64,000 nucleotides of DNA from Bordetella petrii (GTDB lineage Bacteria; Pseudomonadota; Gammaproteobacteria; Burkholderiales; Burkholderiaceae_B): positions 310,001-374,000 of the forward strand of contig NC_010170.1 of the NCBI RefSeq assembly GCF_000067205.1. The letters are read 5' to 3'. Shown in pieces: positions 15,501-24,345 of this stretch (within the stretch, counting starts at the first letter, position 1; each line of letters opens with the position of its first letter). The notes beneath the pieces were generated by a model that made no database searches, was not told where the DNA came from, and worked only from the letters and a program-made list of their open reading frames with translations. The position numbers and the translations under genes were made by a program.

Positions 15501-18500
15501 TCAGGCTACCGGGCAATCGGCTTCTGCATCGATGACCACCAGGGCGTCGCCGCTGTTGACGGCCTTGCCCTGTGCGCAGCGGATGGCGGTGACGGTACCG
15601 GGGAACGCCGCCTTGATGGACAGTTCCATTTTCATGGCCTCGACGATGACCAGCGTGTCGCCGGCCTGCACGCGCTGGCCCACGCTGACGGGGATTTTCC
15701 ACACGTTGCCGCACAGGTCGGCGCACACGGCGCGCTCGGTGGCCGACAACTGCAGCGCGGCTTCTTCTTGCGGCGGCGGCTCGATGGCCGCGGATTCTTC
15801 GGCCTGCCACAAGGCGACTTCGGCTTCGAAGGCCGCCTGCTGGTTTGCCTTGAACGCCTCGATATCGGCCGCGTGTTCGGCCAGGAAGCGCCGATGCTCG
15901 GCGAAATCGAAATCCTCGTGCTCGATGCGCAGCGTGGCGCGGCCTTCCCGGAAGTCTTCGCGCAGCACGGCGAGTTCGGCTTCGGAAACCGGATAGAAGC
16001 GCACCTGGTCGAAGAAGCGCAGCAGCCAGGGCTCGCCATTCTGGAACACCGGATTCTTCAGGAACTTGTTCCATATAGGCAGCGTACGGCCCACCAATTG
16101 GTAGCCGCCCGGCGAGTCCATGCCATAGATGCACATGTATACCCCGCCGATGCCGACCGTGCCTTCGGCGGTAAACGTGCGCGCGGGGTTGTATTTCGAC
16201 GTCAGCAGGCGATGGCGCGGATCGATCGGCACGGCGCATGGCGCGCCCAGATAGACGTCGCCCAGGCCCAGCACCAGGTAGCTCGCGTCGAACACGATGC
16301 GCCGCACATCGTCGCGCGTGGCGAGCCCATTGATGCGCTGAATGAAGTCCACGTTGTTGGGCAGCCATGGCGCATGGGCGCGCACAGTCTCCTGGTATCG
16401 CTGCACCGCGCCCAGGGTGGCGCTGTCCTCGAACGCCATGGGCAGGTACACCACGCGGGTGGGGATTTTCAGCGAAGCGACGTCGGGCAGGGTTTCCTCG
16501 ATCTGCAGCAGGCGCGCCACCAGCGCGTCCTGGCTGATGACGCGGCTGTCGTACTGGACTTGCAGCGAGCGCACGCCGGGCGAGAACTCCAGCACGCCGG
16601 CGACCGGCGCGGCGGACAGGGCCTGCATCAGCAGGTGCACCCGCATGCGCAGCGCCAGGTCCAGCACGTTGTCGCCGTATTCCAGCAGCAGGTAGCTGTC
16701 GCCCGCCTGGCGGTAAGTGACCAGCGGCCGCGCCGCGGTGGCGGGCAGGCTGGCCACGATGGGCGAAAGCGCTTGTGGCGCGGCGGCCGGCAAGGCGCCC
16801 GAAGACGGCGCGCGCAGCGTGGCCACCGCGGCGTCCTGCCGCGCTTGCAAGTCCGCGGCGTCGGCCACGCTCAGCGGCACGAAGCGGATACGGTCGCCGG
16901 GGCGCACCTGGCCGACCTTCCATAGCTCTGCCTTGGCAATCGTGGCCGGGCAGACGAAGCCGCCCAGACTGGGGCCGTCGCGCGTCAGGATGACAGGGCT
17001 GTCGCCCGTGAAATTGATGCTGCCGATGGCGTACTCGCAATCGTGGATATTGGACGGGTGCAGCCCCGCCTCGCCGCCATCCTGGCGCGCCCAGGCGGGC
17101 TTGGGGCCCAGCAGCCGCACGCCCAGGCGGTTCGAGTTGTAGTGCACCTCCCAGTCGGTGGAGAAAAATTGCGCCATCGACTCGGTGGTAAAGAAATCCG
17201 GCGCGCCGTGCGGGCCGACCAGCACGCCGATCTGCCAGTCATTGGAGTACTCGGGCACCAGCGCCGCATCGACGGCGGCGGGCGGCGCTTCGGGCGGCGG
17301 CGTCAGGCTGGCCGGCAGGCCGGGCTGCGCCAGCGGCAGCATGTCGCCCGCGCGCAGGCAGCGCCCGGCATGCCCGCCGAACTGGCCCAGCGCGAAGGTG
17401 GCGCGGCTGCCCAGGTAACTAGGCACGTCCAGGCCATTGCGCACGGCCAGGTAACTGCGGCATCCCGTCGCCGCGCGTCCGGTGGCCAGCACCTGGCCGC
17501 GCCGCACCGCCACGGGTTGCCACATGGCGATCGGCTGGCCGTCCAGCAACGCGTCCATGCGCGCGCCCGTCAGCGCAATGATGGCGTCGCTGTGGAACTT
17601 CAGGGTGGGGCCGATAAGCGTGCATTCCAGGCCGGCAGCCTGGGGCGCGTTGCCCACGATGCGGTTGGCCAGGCGGAACGCATAGTCGTCCATCGGGCCC
17701 GACGGCGGCACGCCGATGTTCCAGTAGCCGACCCGCCCCGGGTAGTCCTGTACGCTGGTGTAGGTGCCGGCCTCCAGCACCTCCAGCGCCGTTGGCTGAT
17801 ACTCGAAGCCATCCAGGAAGCGGGTGGACAGCGCCGCGGCCTGGAAGCGCGGGTCGGCCACCACCTGGCGCAGGAAGTCGAGGTTGGTGGCGATGCCGTG
17901 CAGTTGGGTGCGGGCCAGCGCGTCGCCCAGCTTGCGCAGGGCGTCGCCGCGATCGGCGCCGTGCACGATCAGCTTGGCCAGCATCGGGTCGTAGAAGGGC
18001 GGCACTTCGGTACCGGTATCCATCCAGCCATCCACGCGCGCCTCTGCGGGGAACTGCACGCAGGTCAGCACGCCGGGCGAAGGCTGGAAGTCGCGCGCGG
18101 GATCTTCGGCATAGAGCCGCACTTCGATCGCGGCGCCCTCGGGCGCCCGCCGCAGGGAGGCCCAATCCAGAGGATCGCCCGCCGCCACGCGCAGCATGCA
18201 TTCGATGAGGTCCAGGCCGGTGACGGCTTCGGTAACCGGATGCTCGACCTGCAGGCGCGTGTTGACCTCCAAAAAGTAGAACTCGTCGCGCGCGCCATCG
18301 TAGATGAACTCCACCGTGCCGGCCGAGCGGTACGCCACCGATTCGCCCAGCATGACAGCCGCGCGCAGCAGGGCCGCGCGTGTCGCGGGCGGCAGCCCGG
18401 GAGCGGGCGTTTCTTCTATGACCTTCTGGTTGCGCCGCTGGACCGAGCAGTCGCGCTCGCCCAGCGCCACCACCTGGCCGTTGCCGTCGCCGAAGATCTG

Positions 18501-19130
18501 CACTTCGACGTGGCGGGCCTGGTCGACATAGCGTTCCAGAAAGGCGCCGCTGTCGCGAAAAAAGGTTTCTCCCTGGTGCTGCACGGCTGCGTAGGCGGCC
18601 TTGAGCGCGTCCGCATCGGCGCATCGCGCCAGCCCGATGCCGCCCCCGCCGGCCGTGCTCTTGAGCATGACGGGATAGCCGATGCGGTCGGCTTGCGCCA
18701 GCGCGTCGTCCGCGTCGCGCAGCAGGCCGGTGCCGGGCGTCATCGGCACCCCGGCCGCGGCGGCCAGTTCGCGCGCCCGGTGCTTCAGGCCGAACTCGCG
18801 CAGCTGTAGCGGGGTGGGGCCGATGAATGCGATGCCAGCCGCCGCGCACGCTTCGGCGAACTCCGCGCTTTCCGACAGAAAGCCGTAGCCGGGAAAAATT
18901 GCCTGCGCGCCCGTGGCCTGCGCGGCCGCCAGGATACTGTCGATGCGCAGGTAGCTTTCGGCGGCGGTGTTGCCGCCCAGCGCGACGGCGGCGTCGGCCT
19001 GGCGCACATGCGCCGCATTGCGGTCGGCATCGGAATACACCGCGACGCTCTTGATGCCCAGGCGCTTGAGGCTGCGGATGGCCCGCACGGCGATTTCGCC
19101 GCGATTGGCGATGAGTACGGTATGGAACAT
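15501..19130 (-). CDS. Urea carboxylase
   Basis: 1209 residues, the normal length. Converts urea, ATP and bicarbonate to allophanate with biotin. Domains in order: biotin carboxylase 1-450 (MFHTVLIANRGEIAVRAIRS, ATP-grasp loop KSTAGGGGIGLARC, EVNTRLQVEHPVTE), then the carboxyltransferase region of two KipA/KipI-like parts about 470-1040 (YWNIGVPPSGPMDDYAFRLAN; GTVGIGGVYMCIYGMDSPGGY), and a C-terminal biotinyl domain with the EAMKMEL lysine. Start ATG 19130 overlaps the allophanate hydrolase stop (TAATG). The guanidine-specific relatives usually travel with extra small subunits and a ykkC riboswitch. Neither is present here, which supports urea as substrate. Confidence 0.93.
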   Translation of the reverse strand: MFHTVLIANRGEIAVRAIRSLKRLGIKSVAVYSDADRNAAHVRQADAAVALGGNTAAESYLRIDSILAAAQATGAQAIFPGYGFLSESAEFAEACAAAGIAFIGPTPLQLREFGLKHRARELAAAAGVPMTPGTGLLRDADDALAQADRIGYPVMLKSTAGGGGIGLARCADADALKAAYAAVQHQGETFFRDSGAFLERYVDQARHVEVQIFGDGNGQVVALGERDCSVQRRNQKVIEETPAPGLPPATRAALLRAAVMLGESVAYRSAGTVEFIYDGARDEFYFLEVNTRLQVEHPVTEAVTGLDLIECMLRVAAGDPLDWASLRRAPEGAAIEVRLYAEDPARDFQPSPGVLTCVQFPAEARVDGWMDTGTEVPPFYDPMLAKLIVHGADRGDALRKLGDALARTQLHGIATNLDFLRQVVADPRFQAAALSTRFLDGFEYQPTALEVLEAGTYTSVQDYPGRVGYWNIGVPPSGPMDDYAFRLANRIVGNAPQAAGLECTLIGPTLKFHSDAIIALTGARMDALLDGQPIAMWQPVAVRRGQVLATGRAATGCRSYLAVRNGLDVPSYLGSRATFALGQFGGHAGRCLRAGDMLPLAQPGLPASLTPPPEAPPAAVDAALVPEYSNDWQIGVLVGPHGAPDFFTTESMAQFFSTDWEVHYNSNRLGVRLLGPKPAWARQDGGEAGLHPSNIHDCEYAIGSINFTGDSPVILTRDGPSLGGFVCPATIAKAELWKVGQVRPGDRIRFVPLSVADAADLQARQDAAVATLRAPSSGALPAAAPQALSPIVASLPATAARPLVTYRQAGDSYLLLEYGDNVLDLALRMRVHLLMQALSAAPVAGVLEFSPGVRSLQVQYDSRVISQDALVARLLQIEETLPDVASLKIPTRVVYLPMAFEDSATLGAVQRYQETVRAHAPWLPNNVDFIQRINGLATRDDVRRIVFDASYLVLGLGDVYLGAPCAVPIDPRHRLLTSKYNPARTFTAEGTVGIGGVYMCIYGMDSPGGYQLVGRTLPIWNKFLKNPVFQNGEPWLLRFFDQVRFYPVSEAELAVLREDFREGRATLRIEHEDFDFAEHRRFLAEHAADIEAFKANQQAAFEAEVALWQAEESAAIEPPPQEEAALQLSATERAVCADLCGNVWKIPVSVGQRVQAGDTLVIVEAMKMELSIKAAFPGTVTAIRCAQGKAVNSGDALVVIDAEADCPVA

Positions 19131-20992
19131 TACGATTTTTCCCCTTGGTGGGCCGCGGCGTCTTGCAGATGGCGCAGGTAGGCGCGCCAGCCGCCGAACT
19201 CGGTGATGTCGCGCGCGCCGGCGATGCCGCGCGGCTCGCAGATAAAGCCCTTCACGGTTCGGCCGTCGATCAGTTCCAGCGTGCCGATGCCCAGCGGCGC
19301 GGGAATTTCGGCCACGAACTCGCCGAAGGCGGCTGGCGCCAGCTCCCATACTTCCAGCGCGATGGCCGCGCCGTCGCCGGTATGCACCAGCCCGGGCTTG
19401 GGCGGCGTGCTGCCGGCCAGCGCATACAGGCGATAGGCCGCGGCGCTCTGGGTGGCTTCCAGAAAGCGCGCCCCGCGCGACGTCAGCTGGTGGTTCAGCG
19501 GCATGCCTTGCAGGTGCGCGCCCACCACGGCGACTTGCACGGGCGTGCCGGCCGAGGCGGCCGGCACGGTGTTGGCCGCCTCGGCGATGGCGGCACGCCG
19601 ATCGCGGCCGGTGGCGCCCAGCGTGCCGCCTTGCGCGGCCTCCCAGCGGCGGCCGAATTCGGCCAGCGCGCGGTCATGCCACGCCGGCCCGATCAGCGTG
19701 ATGCCGCTTGGCAAACCGTCGGCCCGCAGGCCGCCGGGCAAGGCCAGCGCAGACAGGTCCGCCAGGTTGGCGAAGTTGGTGTAGGTGCCCAACCGGGTAT
19801 TCAGCGCTACCGGATCGGCCCGCAGCTGTGCAATGGTGTAGATGGATGGCGCCGTGGGAACCACCATCGCGTCGAACCCGGCCAGGCACTGCTGGATCCG
19901 CCGCGCCAATTCGGCGCGCTGATACTCGGCCTCGAACGCGTCCACCGCGTTGTATTGCGCCGCCTGTTCGATAATGCCGCGCACCACGGGATCGATTTCG
20001 CCAGGCGCGCGCTCATACAGGCTGCGCACGGCGGCGTAGCGCTCGGCCACCCACGGCCCCTGGTACAGCAGGTCGGCCAGCTCGCGGAAAACGGAAAAAT
20101 CCACGGCCTGTAGCGTCGCTCCCATGTTGCGCAAGACCTGCAGCGAGGCGTCGTAAGCCGCCTGTGCCTGTGCGTCGCCGAAGAATTCGGGTTGCGCGGG
20201 GATGGCCAGCTTCGGCTGGCGGGGCAGCCCGCCTGGCATGGCGGGCGCCGCGCGCGAATACGGGTCTTGCGGGTCCAGGCCGCCTGCCGCCATTGCCACG
20301 GCATCGGCATCGTTAACCGTCAGCGCGAAGATCGACACGCAATCCAGCGTGCGGCACGCCGGTACGACGCCGCGCGTGCTGAGCCAACCCTTCGTGGGCT
20401 TGAGTCCGACGATATTGTTGAAGCCCGCCGGCACGCGCCCGGAGCCGGCGGTATCGGTGCCCAGCGCGAACGCCGCGAGCCCGCGCGCCACGACGCTGGC
20501 TGATCCCGAGCTCGAACCGCCGCTGATGTAGGCGGGATCGAAAGTGTTGGGCACGGCGCCGTGCGGTGAGCGCGTGCCCACGAGACCGGTGGCGAACTGA
20601 TCCAGGTTGGTCTTGCCAATCAGGATGGCGCCGGCAGCGCGCAGCCGGCGCACAACATCGGCATCTTGTTGCGCCAGGTACGAGAAGGCCGGGCAGGCGG
20701 CGGTGGTGGGCCAGCCCGCCGCGTCGATGTTGTCTTTGATGGCGAACGGCACGCCGTATAGCGGCAGGCGCGCCACGTCGCCGCCCGCGCTGTCCAGCAA
20801 CCGGGCCAGGTCACTCAGCTGGGTTTGCAGTCGCGGCGCGTCGGCGCGGCAGATCCAGGCCGGGTCGCCAGGGTCCAGGCTATCGATCAGCCGGCCAAGC
20901 AGGTCGGCCGGCTGCGCGCCGCGGCGATAGGCCGCCTGCCATTCGGCCAGCGTCCAGCCCTGGGGTTGTGAGATGACATCGTTGGCCTTCAT
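19130..20992 (-). CDS. atzF: Allophanate hydrolase
   Basis: 620 residues, as expected. Hydrolyses allophanate to ammonia and carbon dioxide, the second step after urea carboxylase. The N-terminal amidase domain has the Lys in FAIKDNIDAAG, SGGSSSGSASVVARG and nucleophile serine in GTDTAGSGRVPAG. The C-terminal domain (about 465-620) has the allophanate hydrolase C-terminal fold: VAVVGAHLQGMPLNHQL and VHTGDGAAIALEVWEL. Start ATG 20992 is chosen because a GAGGATC-type RBS lies upstream and the family N-terminus fits; longer frames run into the regulatory gap. First gene of the three-gene operon. AtzF-type naming is by family. Confidence 0.92.
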   Translation of the reverse strand: MKANDVISQPQGWTLAEWQAAYRRGAQPADLLGRLIDSLDPGDPAWICRADAPRLQTQLSDLARLLDSAGGDVARLPLYGVPFAIKDNIDAAGWPTTAACPAFSYLAQQDADVVRRLRAAGAILIGKTNLDQFATGLVGTRSPHGAVPNTFDPAYISGGSSSGSASVVARGLAAFALGTDTAGSGRVPAGFNNIVGLKPTKGWLSTRGVVPACRTLDCVSIFALTVNDADAVAMAAGGLDPQDPYSRAAPAMPGGLPRQPKLAIPAQPEFFGDAQAQAAYDASLQVLRNMGATLQAVDFSVFRELADLLYQGPWVAERYAAVRSLYERAPGEIDPVVRGIIEQAAQYNAVDAFEAEYQRAELARRIQQCLAGFDAMVVPTAPSIYTIAQLRADPVALNTRLGTYTNFANLADLSALALPGGLRADGLPSGITLIGPAWHDRALAEFGRRWEAAQGGTLGATGRDRRAAIAEAANTVPAASAGTPVQVAVVGAHLQGMPLNHQLTSRGARFLEATQSAAAYRLYALAGSTPPKPGLVHTGDGAAIALEVWELAPAAFGEFVAEIPAPLGIGTLELIDGRTVKGFICEPRGIAGARDITEFGGWRAYLRHLQDAAAHQGEKS

Positions 20993-21006
20993 GCCTGGGA
21001 TCCTCG

Positions 21007-21018
21007 CTTGTATACAAG
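21007..21018. promoter_or_regulatory. Perfect palindrome CTTGTATACAAG, probable GntR operator
   Basis: A 12-base perfect palindrome 15 bases upstream of the allophanate hydrolase ATG. GntR regulators of the FCD/FadR group commonly bind TNGTNNNACNA-type palindromes of this kind. The only GntR gene in the window is the last gene of this operon, so it is the likely ligand. Its place next to the RBS suggests repression. Confidence 0.65.
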
Positions 21019-21317
21019 TCATCCAGTCAAAGCAATCGACATGCCAACTCTTTGAAAGACCGCCGAAAAGCCTGCTGGCATGCGGGTTTGCGGGCGGCAG
21101 CGCACGATGCGGACGCGCTTTGCGTGATTGACGGCGGCTGTGTCGGATGCCGGCGCGCGCACCGGCTTCGCGCATCGACGCACCGATAACGTGCACATGC
21201 ACCAACATCGATAGCGCATTGGCTAGTCGTGCCGGTGTCTCATGTAGCGGTCCCGATATGCCGCGCCGGCCGCGCGCCATGGAGCCTTGCGCCATATCGG
21301 CCTATCACGCCGCCAAG

Positions 21318-21333
21318 TTGGCATAGGAATTGC
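21318..21333 (+). promoter_or_regulatory. Sigma-54 promoter for urtABCDE
   Basis: TTGGCATAGGAATTGC matches the -24/-12 consensus TTGGCACG-N4-TTGC, with exactly 10 bases between the invariant GG and GC. Transcription would start near 21345, about 100 bases before urtA. Sigma-54 control is usual for nitrogen-scavenging transporters under NtrC. Confidence 0.72.
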
Positions 21334-21447
21334 TTTGACCCTGGTGCACGCGTTGCCGTGACGTTCGCGATGCGGGCGGCATGCTTTCGATGCACAGGCA
21401 GATCATCACGCCGGCTCGCCGGCCTATTCCAGAAAAGGATCCAAGCG

Positions 21448-22698
21448 ATGAAGCGCAGACTCGTACTGAAGCAGTTGACCGCCGCCAGCCTGATGGCGCT
21501 GGCTGGCTGGGCGCCGGGCGTAATGGCGGCCGACACGATCAAGGTGGGCATCCTGCACTCCTTGTCCGGCACCATGGCCATCTCGGAAACCTCGCTCAAG
21601 GATGTGGCGTTGATGACCATCGAAGAGATCAACGCGCAGGGCGGCGTCATGGGCAAGAAGCTGGAGCCCGTGGTGGTGGACCCGGCGTCGAACTGGCCGC
21701 TGTTTGCCGAGAAGGCGCGCCAGCTGATCACGCAGGACAAGGTGGCCGTGGTGTTCGGATGCTGGACCTCGGTGTCGCGCAAGTCGGTCCTGCCGGTGTT
21801 CAAGGAATTGAACGGCCTGCTGTTCTACCCGGTGCAGTACGAGGGCGAGGAACTTGAGAAGAACGTGTTCTACACGGGCGCCGCGCCCAACCAGCAGGCC
21901 ATCCCGGCGGTGGAGTACCTGATGAGCGAAGACGGTGGCGGCGCGCGGCGTTTCGTGCTGCTGGGCACCGACTACGTGTATCCGCGCACCACCAACAAAA
22001 TCCTGCGCGCCTTCCTGCATTCGAAGGGCGTGAAAGACGACGACATCCAGGAGGTCTATACGCCGTTCGGGCATTCCGACTACCAGACCATCGTTGCCAA
22101 TATCAAGCGCTTTGCCGCTGGCGGACGCACTGCGGTGGTGTCTACCATCAACGGCGACTCGAACGTGCCCTTTTATAAAGAGCTGGGCAACGCCGGCCTG
22201 AAGGCTACCGACGTGCCCGTGGTGGCGTTCTCGGTGGGCGAAGAAGAACTGCGTGGCGTCGACACGAAGCCCCTGGTGGGTCATCTGGCCGCGTGGAACT
22301 ACTTCCAGTCGATCAAGAATCCGGTCAACACCGCTTTCATCGAAAAATGGAAGGCATACGCCAAGGCCCACAACTTGCCCAACGCCGCCACCGCGGTCAC
22401 CAATGACCCGATGGAAGCCACCTACATCGGCATCCATATGTGGAAGCAGGCTGTCGAGAAGGCCGGCACGACGGACGTGGATGCCGTCATCGGCGCCGTG
22501 GGCGGGCAGACCCTCCAGGCGCCGGACGGATTCACTGTGGAGATGGACAAGACCAACCACCACCTGCACAAGCCGGTCTACATCGGCGAGATCAAGGCCG
22601 ACGGCCAGTTCAACGTGGTGTGGAAGAGCAAGGGGCCGATCCGCGCCCAACCCTGGAGTCCGTATATCCCGGGCAACGAAGGCAAGCAGGGCTTGTAG
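21448..22698 (+). CDS. urtA: Urea ABC transporter substrate-binding protein
   Basis: 416 residues. Periplasmic urea receptor of the branched-chain amino-acid/amide family. Residues 1-29 are a signal peptide (MKRRLVLKQLTAASLMALAG, cleavage after VMA). The mature N-terminus DTIKVGILHSLSGTMAISE and the later GCWTSVSRKSVLPVFKE, LFYPVQYEGEE and MEATYIGIHMWKQAVEKAG are UrtA hallmarks. AAAAGGA lies 13 bases upstream of the ATG. First gene of the urtABCDE operon. Confidence 0.95.
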   Translation: MKRRLVLKQLTAASLMALAGWAPGVMAADTIKVGILHSLSGTMAISETSLKDVALMTIEEINAQGGVMGKKLEPVVVDPASNWPLFAEKARQLITQDKVAVVFGCWTSVSRKSVLPVFKELNGLLFYPVQYEGEELEKNVFYTGAAPNQQAIPAVEYLMSEDGGGARRFVLLGTDYVYPRTTNKILRAFLHSKGVKDDDIQEVYTPFGHSDYQTIVANIKRFAAGGRTAVVSTINGDSNVPFYKELGNAGLKATDVPVVAFSVGEEELRGVDTKPLVGHLAAWNYFQSIKNPVNTAFIEKWKAYAKAHNLPNAATAVTNDPMEATYIGIHMWKQAVEKAGTTDVDAVIGAVGGQTLQAPDGFTVEMDKTNHHLHKPVYIGEIKADGQFNVVWKSKGPIRAQPWSPYIPGNEGKQGL

Positions 22699-22719
22699 CC
22701 CCACGCGGACGAGGCGACG

Positions 22720-24345
22720 ATGCGCAGCGCGTTTCTTGCACGGCTTCTGCTACGCCTGGCATTAGCCTGGCTGGCCGGCGCCTGGATGCCGGCCGCCACG
22801 GCGGCCGGCCTGGACCCGGCGCTGCTGGCGCCCCTGGCCGATGACGACACTGGCGTCAGGCTGGAGGCCATCGCGCGCCTGGGGCTCGAGCCCACGCCCC
22901 AGGCGGCGGCGGTACTCGAAGCCCTGGGAAGCGACCGGTTGTACGCAGCGCCCGACGGCCGACTGCTGATAGACACAGGAGCGGGCGCCGTCGATGCCGC
23001 CACCGGGCAGCCTGCCGCCTTGCCGCCAGAGGCCGGCACGGTGTCGGTGAACAACCGGTTGCGCCGGGCCATTGCCGCGGCGCTGGCGGCCTCGCGCCTG
23101 CATGCGCCCGATGCCGCGCAGCGCCTGGCGGCCGCGAAGCGGCTCCAGCGCGGCACGGATGCCACGGCGCTGCCCATGCTGGAAAAGGCGCTGTCCGAGG
23201 AGCGCGACGGCGAGGTCCGGGCCGCGCTGGAAATCGCCGTCGCCACGCTGCAGTTGCAAAGCGATGACCCGGGCGTGCGGCGCCAGGCCGCGAAAACGCT
23301 CGGGCATAGCGGCAACGCGGCCTTCCGGCCGGTGCTCGAAGCCATGCTGCAGCAAGATGCGCAGGGCCGCTATGCCGAACCCGACGCCCAGGTGCGCGCC
23401 GCGGCCGGCGCCGCGCTGCACAGCATCGAGCGCCACCTGGCCACGGTGGCATGGGTGGGCAACTTGTTCTATGGCGTCAGCCTGGGCAGCGTGCTGCTAC
23501 TGGCCGCGCTGGGCCTGGCTATCACGTTCGGCCTGATGGGCGTGATCAACATGGCCCACGGCGAACTGCTGATGATAGGCGCGTATGTCACCTACGCGGT
23601 ACAGGCGCTGTTCCGGCTGTGGTTCCCGCAATGGCTGGATGCGTACGTGATCGCCGCGCTGCCCGCGGCCTTCGTGGTGACGGCGCTGGTCGGCATGGCG
23701 CTCGAGCGCACGGTCATCCGCTGGCTGTACGGTCGGCCCCTGGAAACCCTGCTGGCCACCTGGGGCATCAGCCTGATGCTGATGCAGGCGGTGCGGACGC
23801 TGTTCGGCGCGCAGAATGTCGAAGTGGGCAACCCGTCGTGGATGAGCGGGGGCATCACGGTGCTGGGCAACCTGGTGCTTTCCTACAACCGCATTGCCAT
23901 CGTCGCGTTCGCGGTGCTGGTGGTGGTGTTTGTATGGCTGCTGCTGAACCATACCCGGCTGGGCCTGTTCGTGCGCGCCATCACTCAGAACCGCCGCATG
24001 GCCGACTGCGTGGGCGTGCCCACCGGCCGGATCGACATGCTGGCGTTCGGACTGGGTTCGGGAATCGCCGGCCTGGCGGGCGTGGCGCTGTCCCAGCTGG
24101 GCAACGTGGGGCCCGACCTGGGCCGCGCCTACATCGTCGATTCGTTCATGGTGGTGGTACTGGGCGGGGTAGGGCAGCTTGCCGGCACGGTCGTGGCCGC
24201 GCTGGGCCTGGGCGCTGTCACCAAGTTTCTCGAACCTTATTCCGGAGCCGTGATGGCCAAGATCACCATCCTGGCGTTGATAGTGCTGTTCGTGCAGAAG
24301 CGGCCCCAGGGCCTGTTCGCGCCGCGCGGCAGGAGCGCCGAATGA
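22720..24345 (+). CDS. urtB: Urea ABC transporter permease UrtB
   Basis: 541 residues. Residues 1-29 are a signal-like segment. Residues 30-240 form an alanine-rich, helical, HEAT-like domain (LDPALLAPLADDDTGVRLEAI; PMLEKALSEERDGEVRAALEIA) that many UrtB proteins carry and that should be periplasmic. Residues 245-535 are a LivH-type permease with about eight hydrophobic helices (VSLGSVLLLAALGLAITFGLMG, then NMAHGELLMIGAYVTY). Stop overlaps the urtC start (ATGA at 24342-24345). The N-terminal domain has no assigned role. Confidence 0.94.
   Translation: MRSAFLARLLLRLALAWLAGAWMPAATAAGLDPALLAPLADDDTGVRLEAIARLGLEPTPQAAAVLEALGSDRLYAAPDGRLLIDTGAGAVDAATGQPAALPPEAGTVSVNNRLRRAIAAALAASRLHAPDAAQRLAAAKRLQRGTDATALPMLEKALSEERDGEVRAALEIAVATLQLQSDDPGVRRQAAKTLGHSGNAAFRPVLEAMLQQDAQGRYAEPDAQVRAAAGAALHSIERHLATVAWVGNLFYGVSLGSVLLLAALGLAITFGLMGVINMAHGELLMIGAYVTYAVQALFRLWFPQWLDAYVIAALPAAFVVTALVGMALERTVIRWLYGRPLETLLATWGISLMLMQAVRTLFGAQNVEVGNPSWMSGGITVLGNLVLSYNRIAIVAFAVLVVVFVWLLLNHTRLGLFVRAITQNRRMADCVGVPTGRIDMLAFGLGSGIAGLAGVALSQLGNVGPDLGRAYIVDSFMVVVLGGVGQLAGTVVAALGLGAVTKFLEPYSGAVMAKITILALIVLFVQKRPQGLFAPRGRSAE

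Larger units (their letters stand above)
20993..21447. other. Divergent regulatory region between urea-degradation and urea-transport operons
   Basis: 455 bases with no credible gene. It holds the palindrome at 21007-21018, a sigma-54 promoter for urtA at 21318-21333, and candidate NtrC half-sites TGCACCA (21198-21204) and TGCGCCA (21288-21294). The first lies about 115 bases upstream of the promoter, a usual distance for an NtrC enhancer. The minus-strand promoter of the hydrolase operon must also lie here, but I cannot place it with confidence. Confidence 0.7.

Noticed and set aside
17043..18809. A 588-codon plus-strand frame inside the urea carboxylase gene
   Set aside because: Antisense to the biotin carboxylase domain, no recognisable domain, composition typical of shadows.
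20993..21447. A ykkC/guanidine riboswitch upstream of the urea carboxylase operon
   Set aside because: I looked for the conserved ykkC core in the leader and did not see it. The small subunits that go with guanidine carboxylases are also missing.
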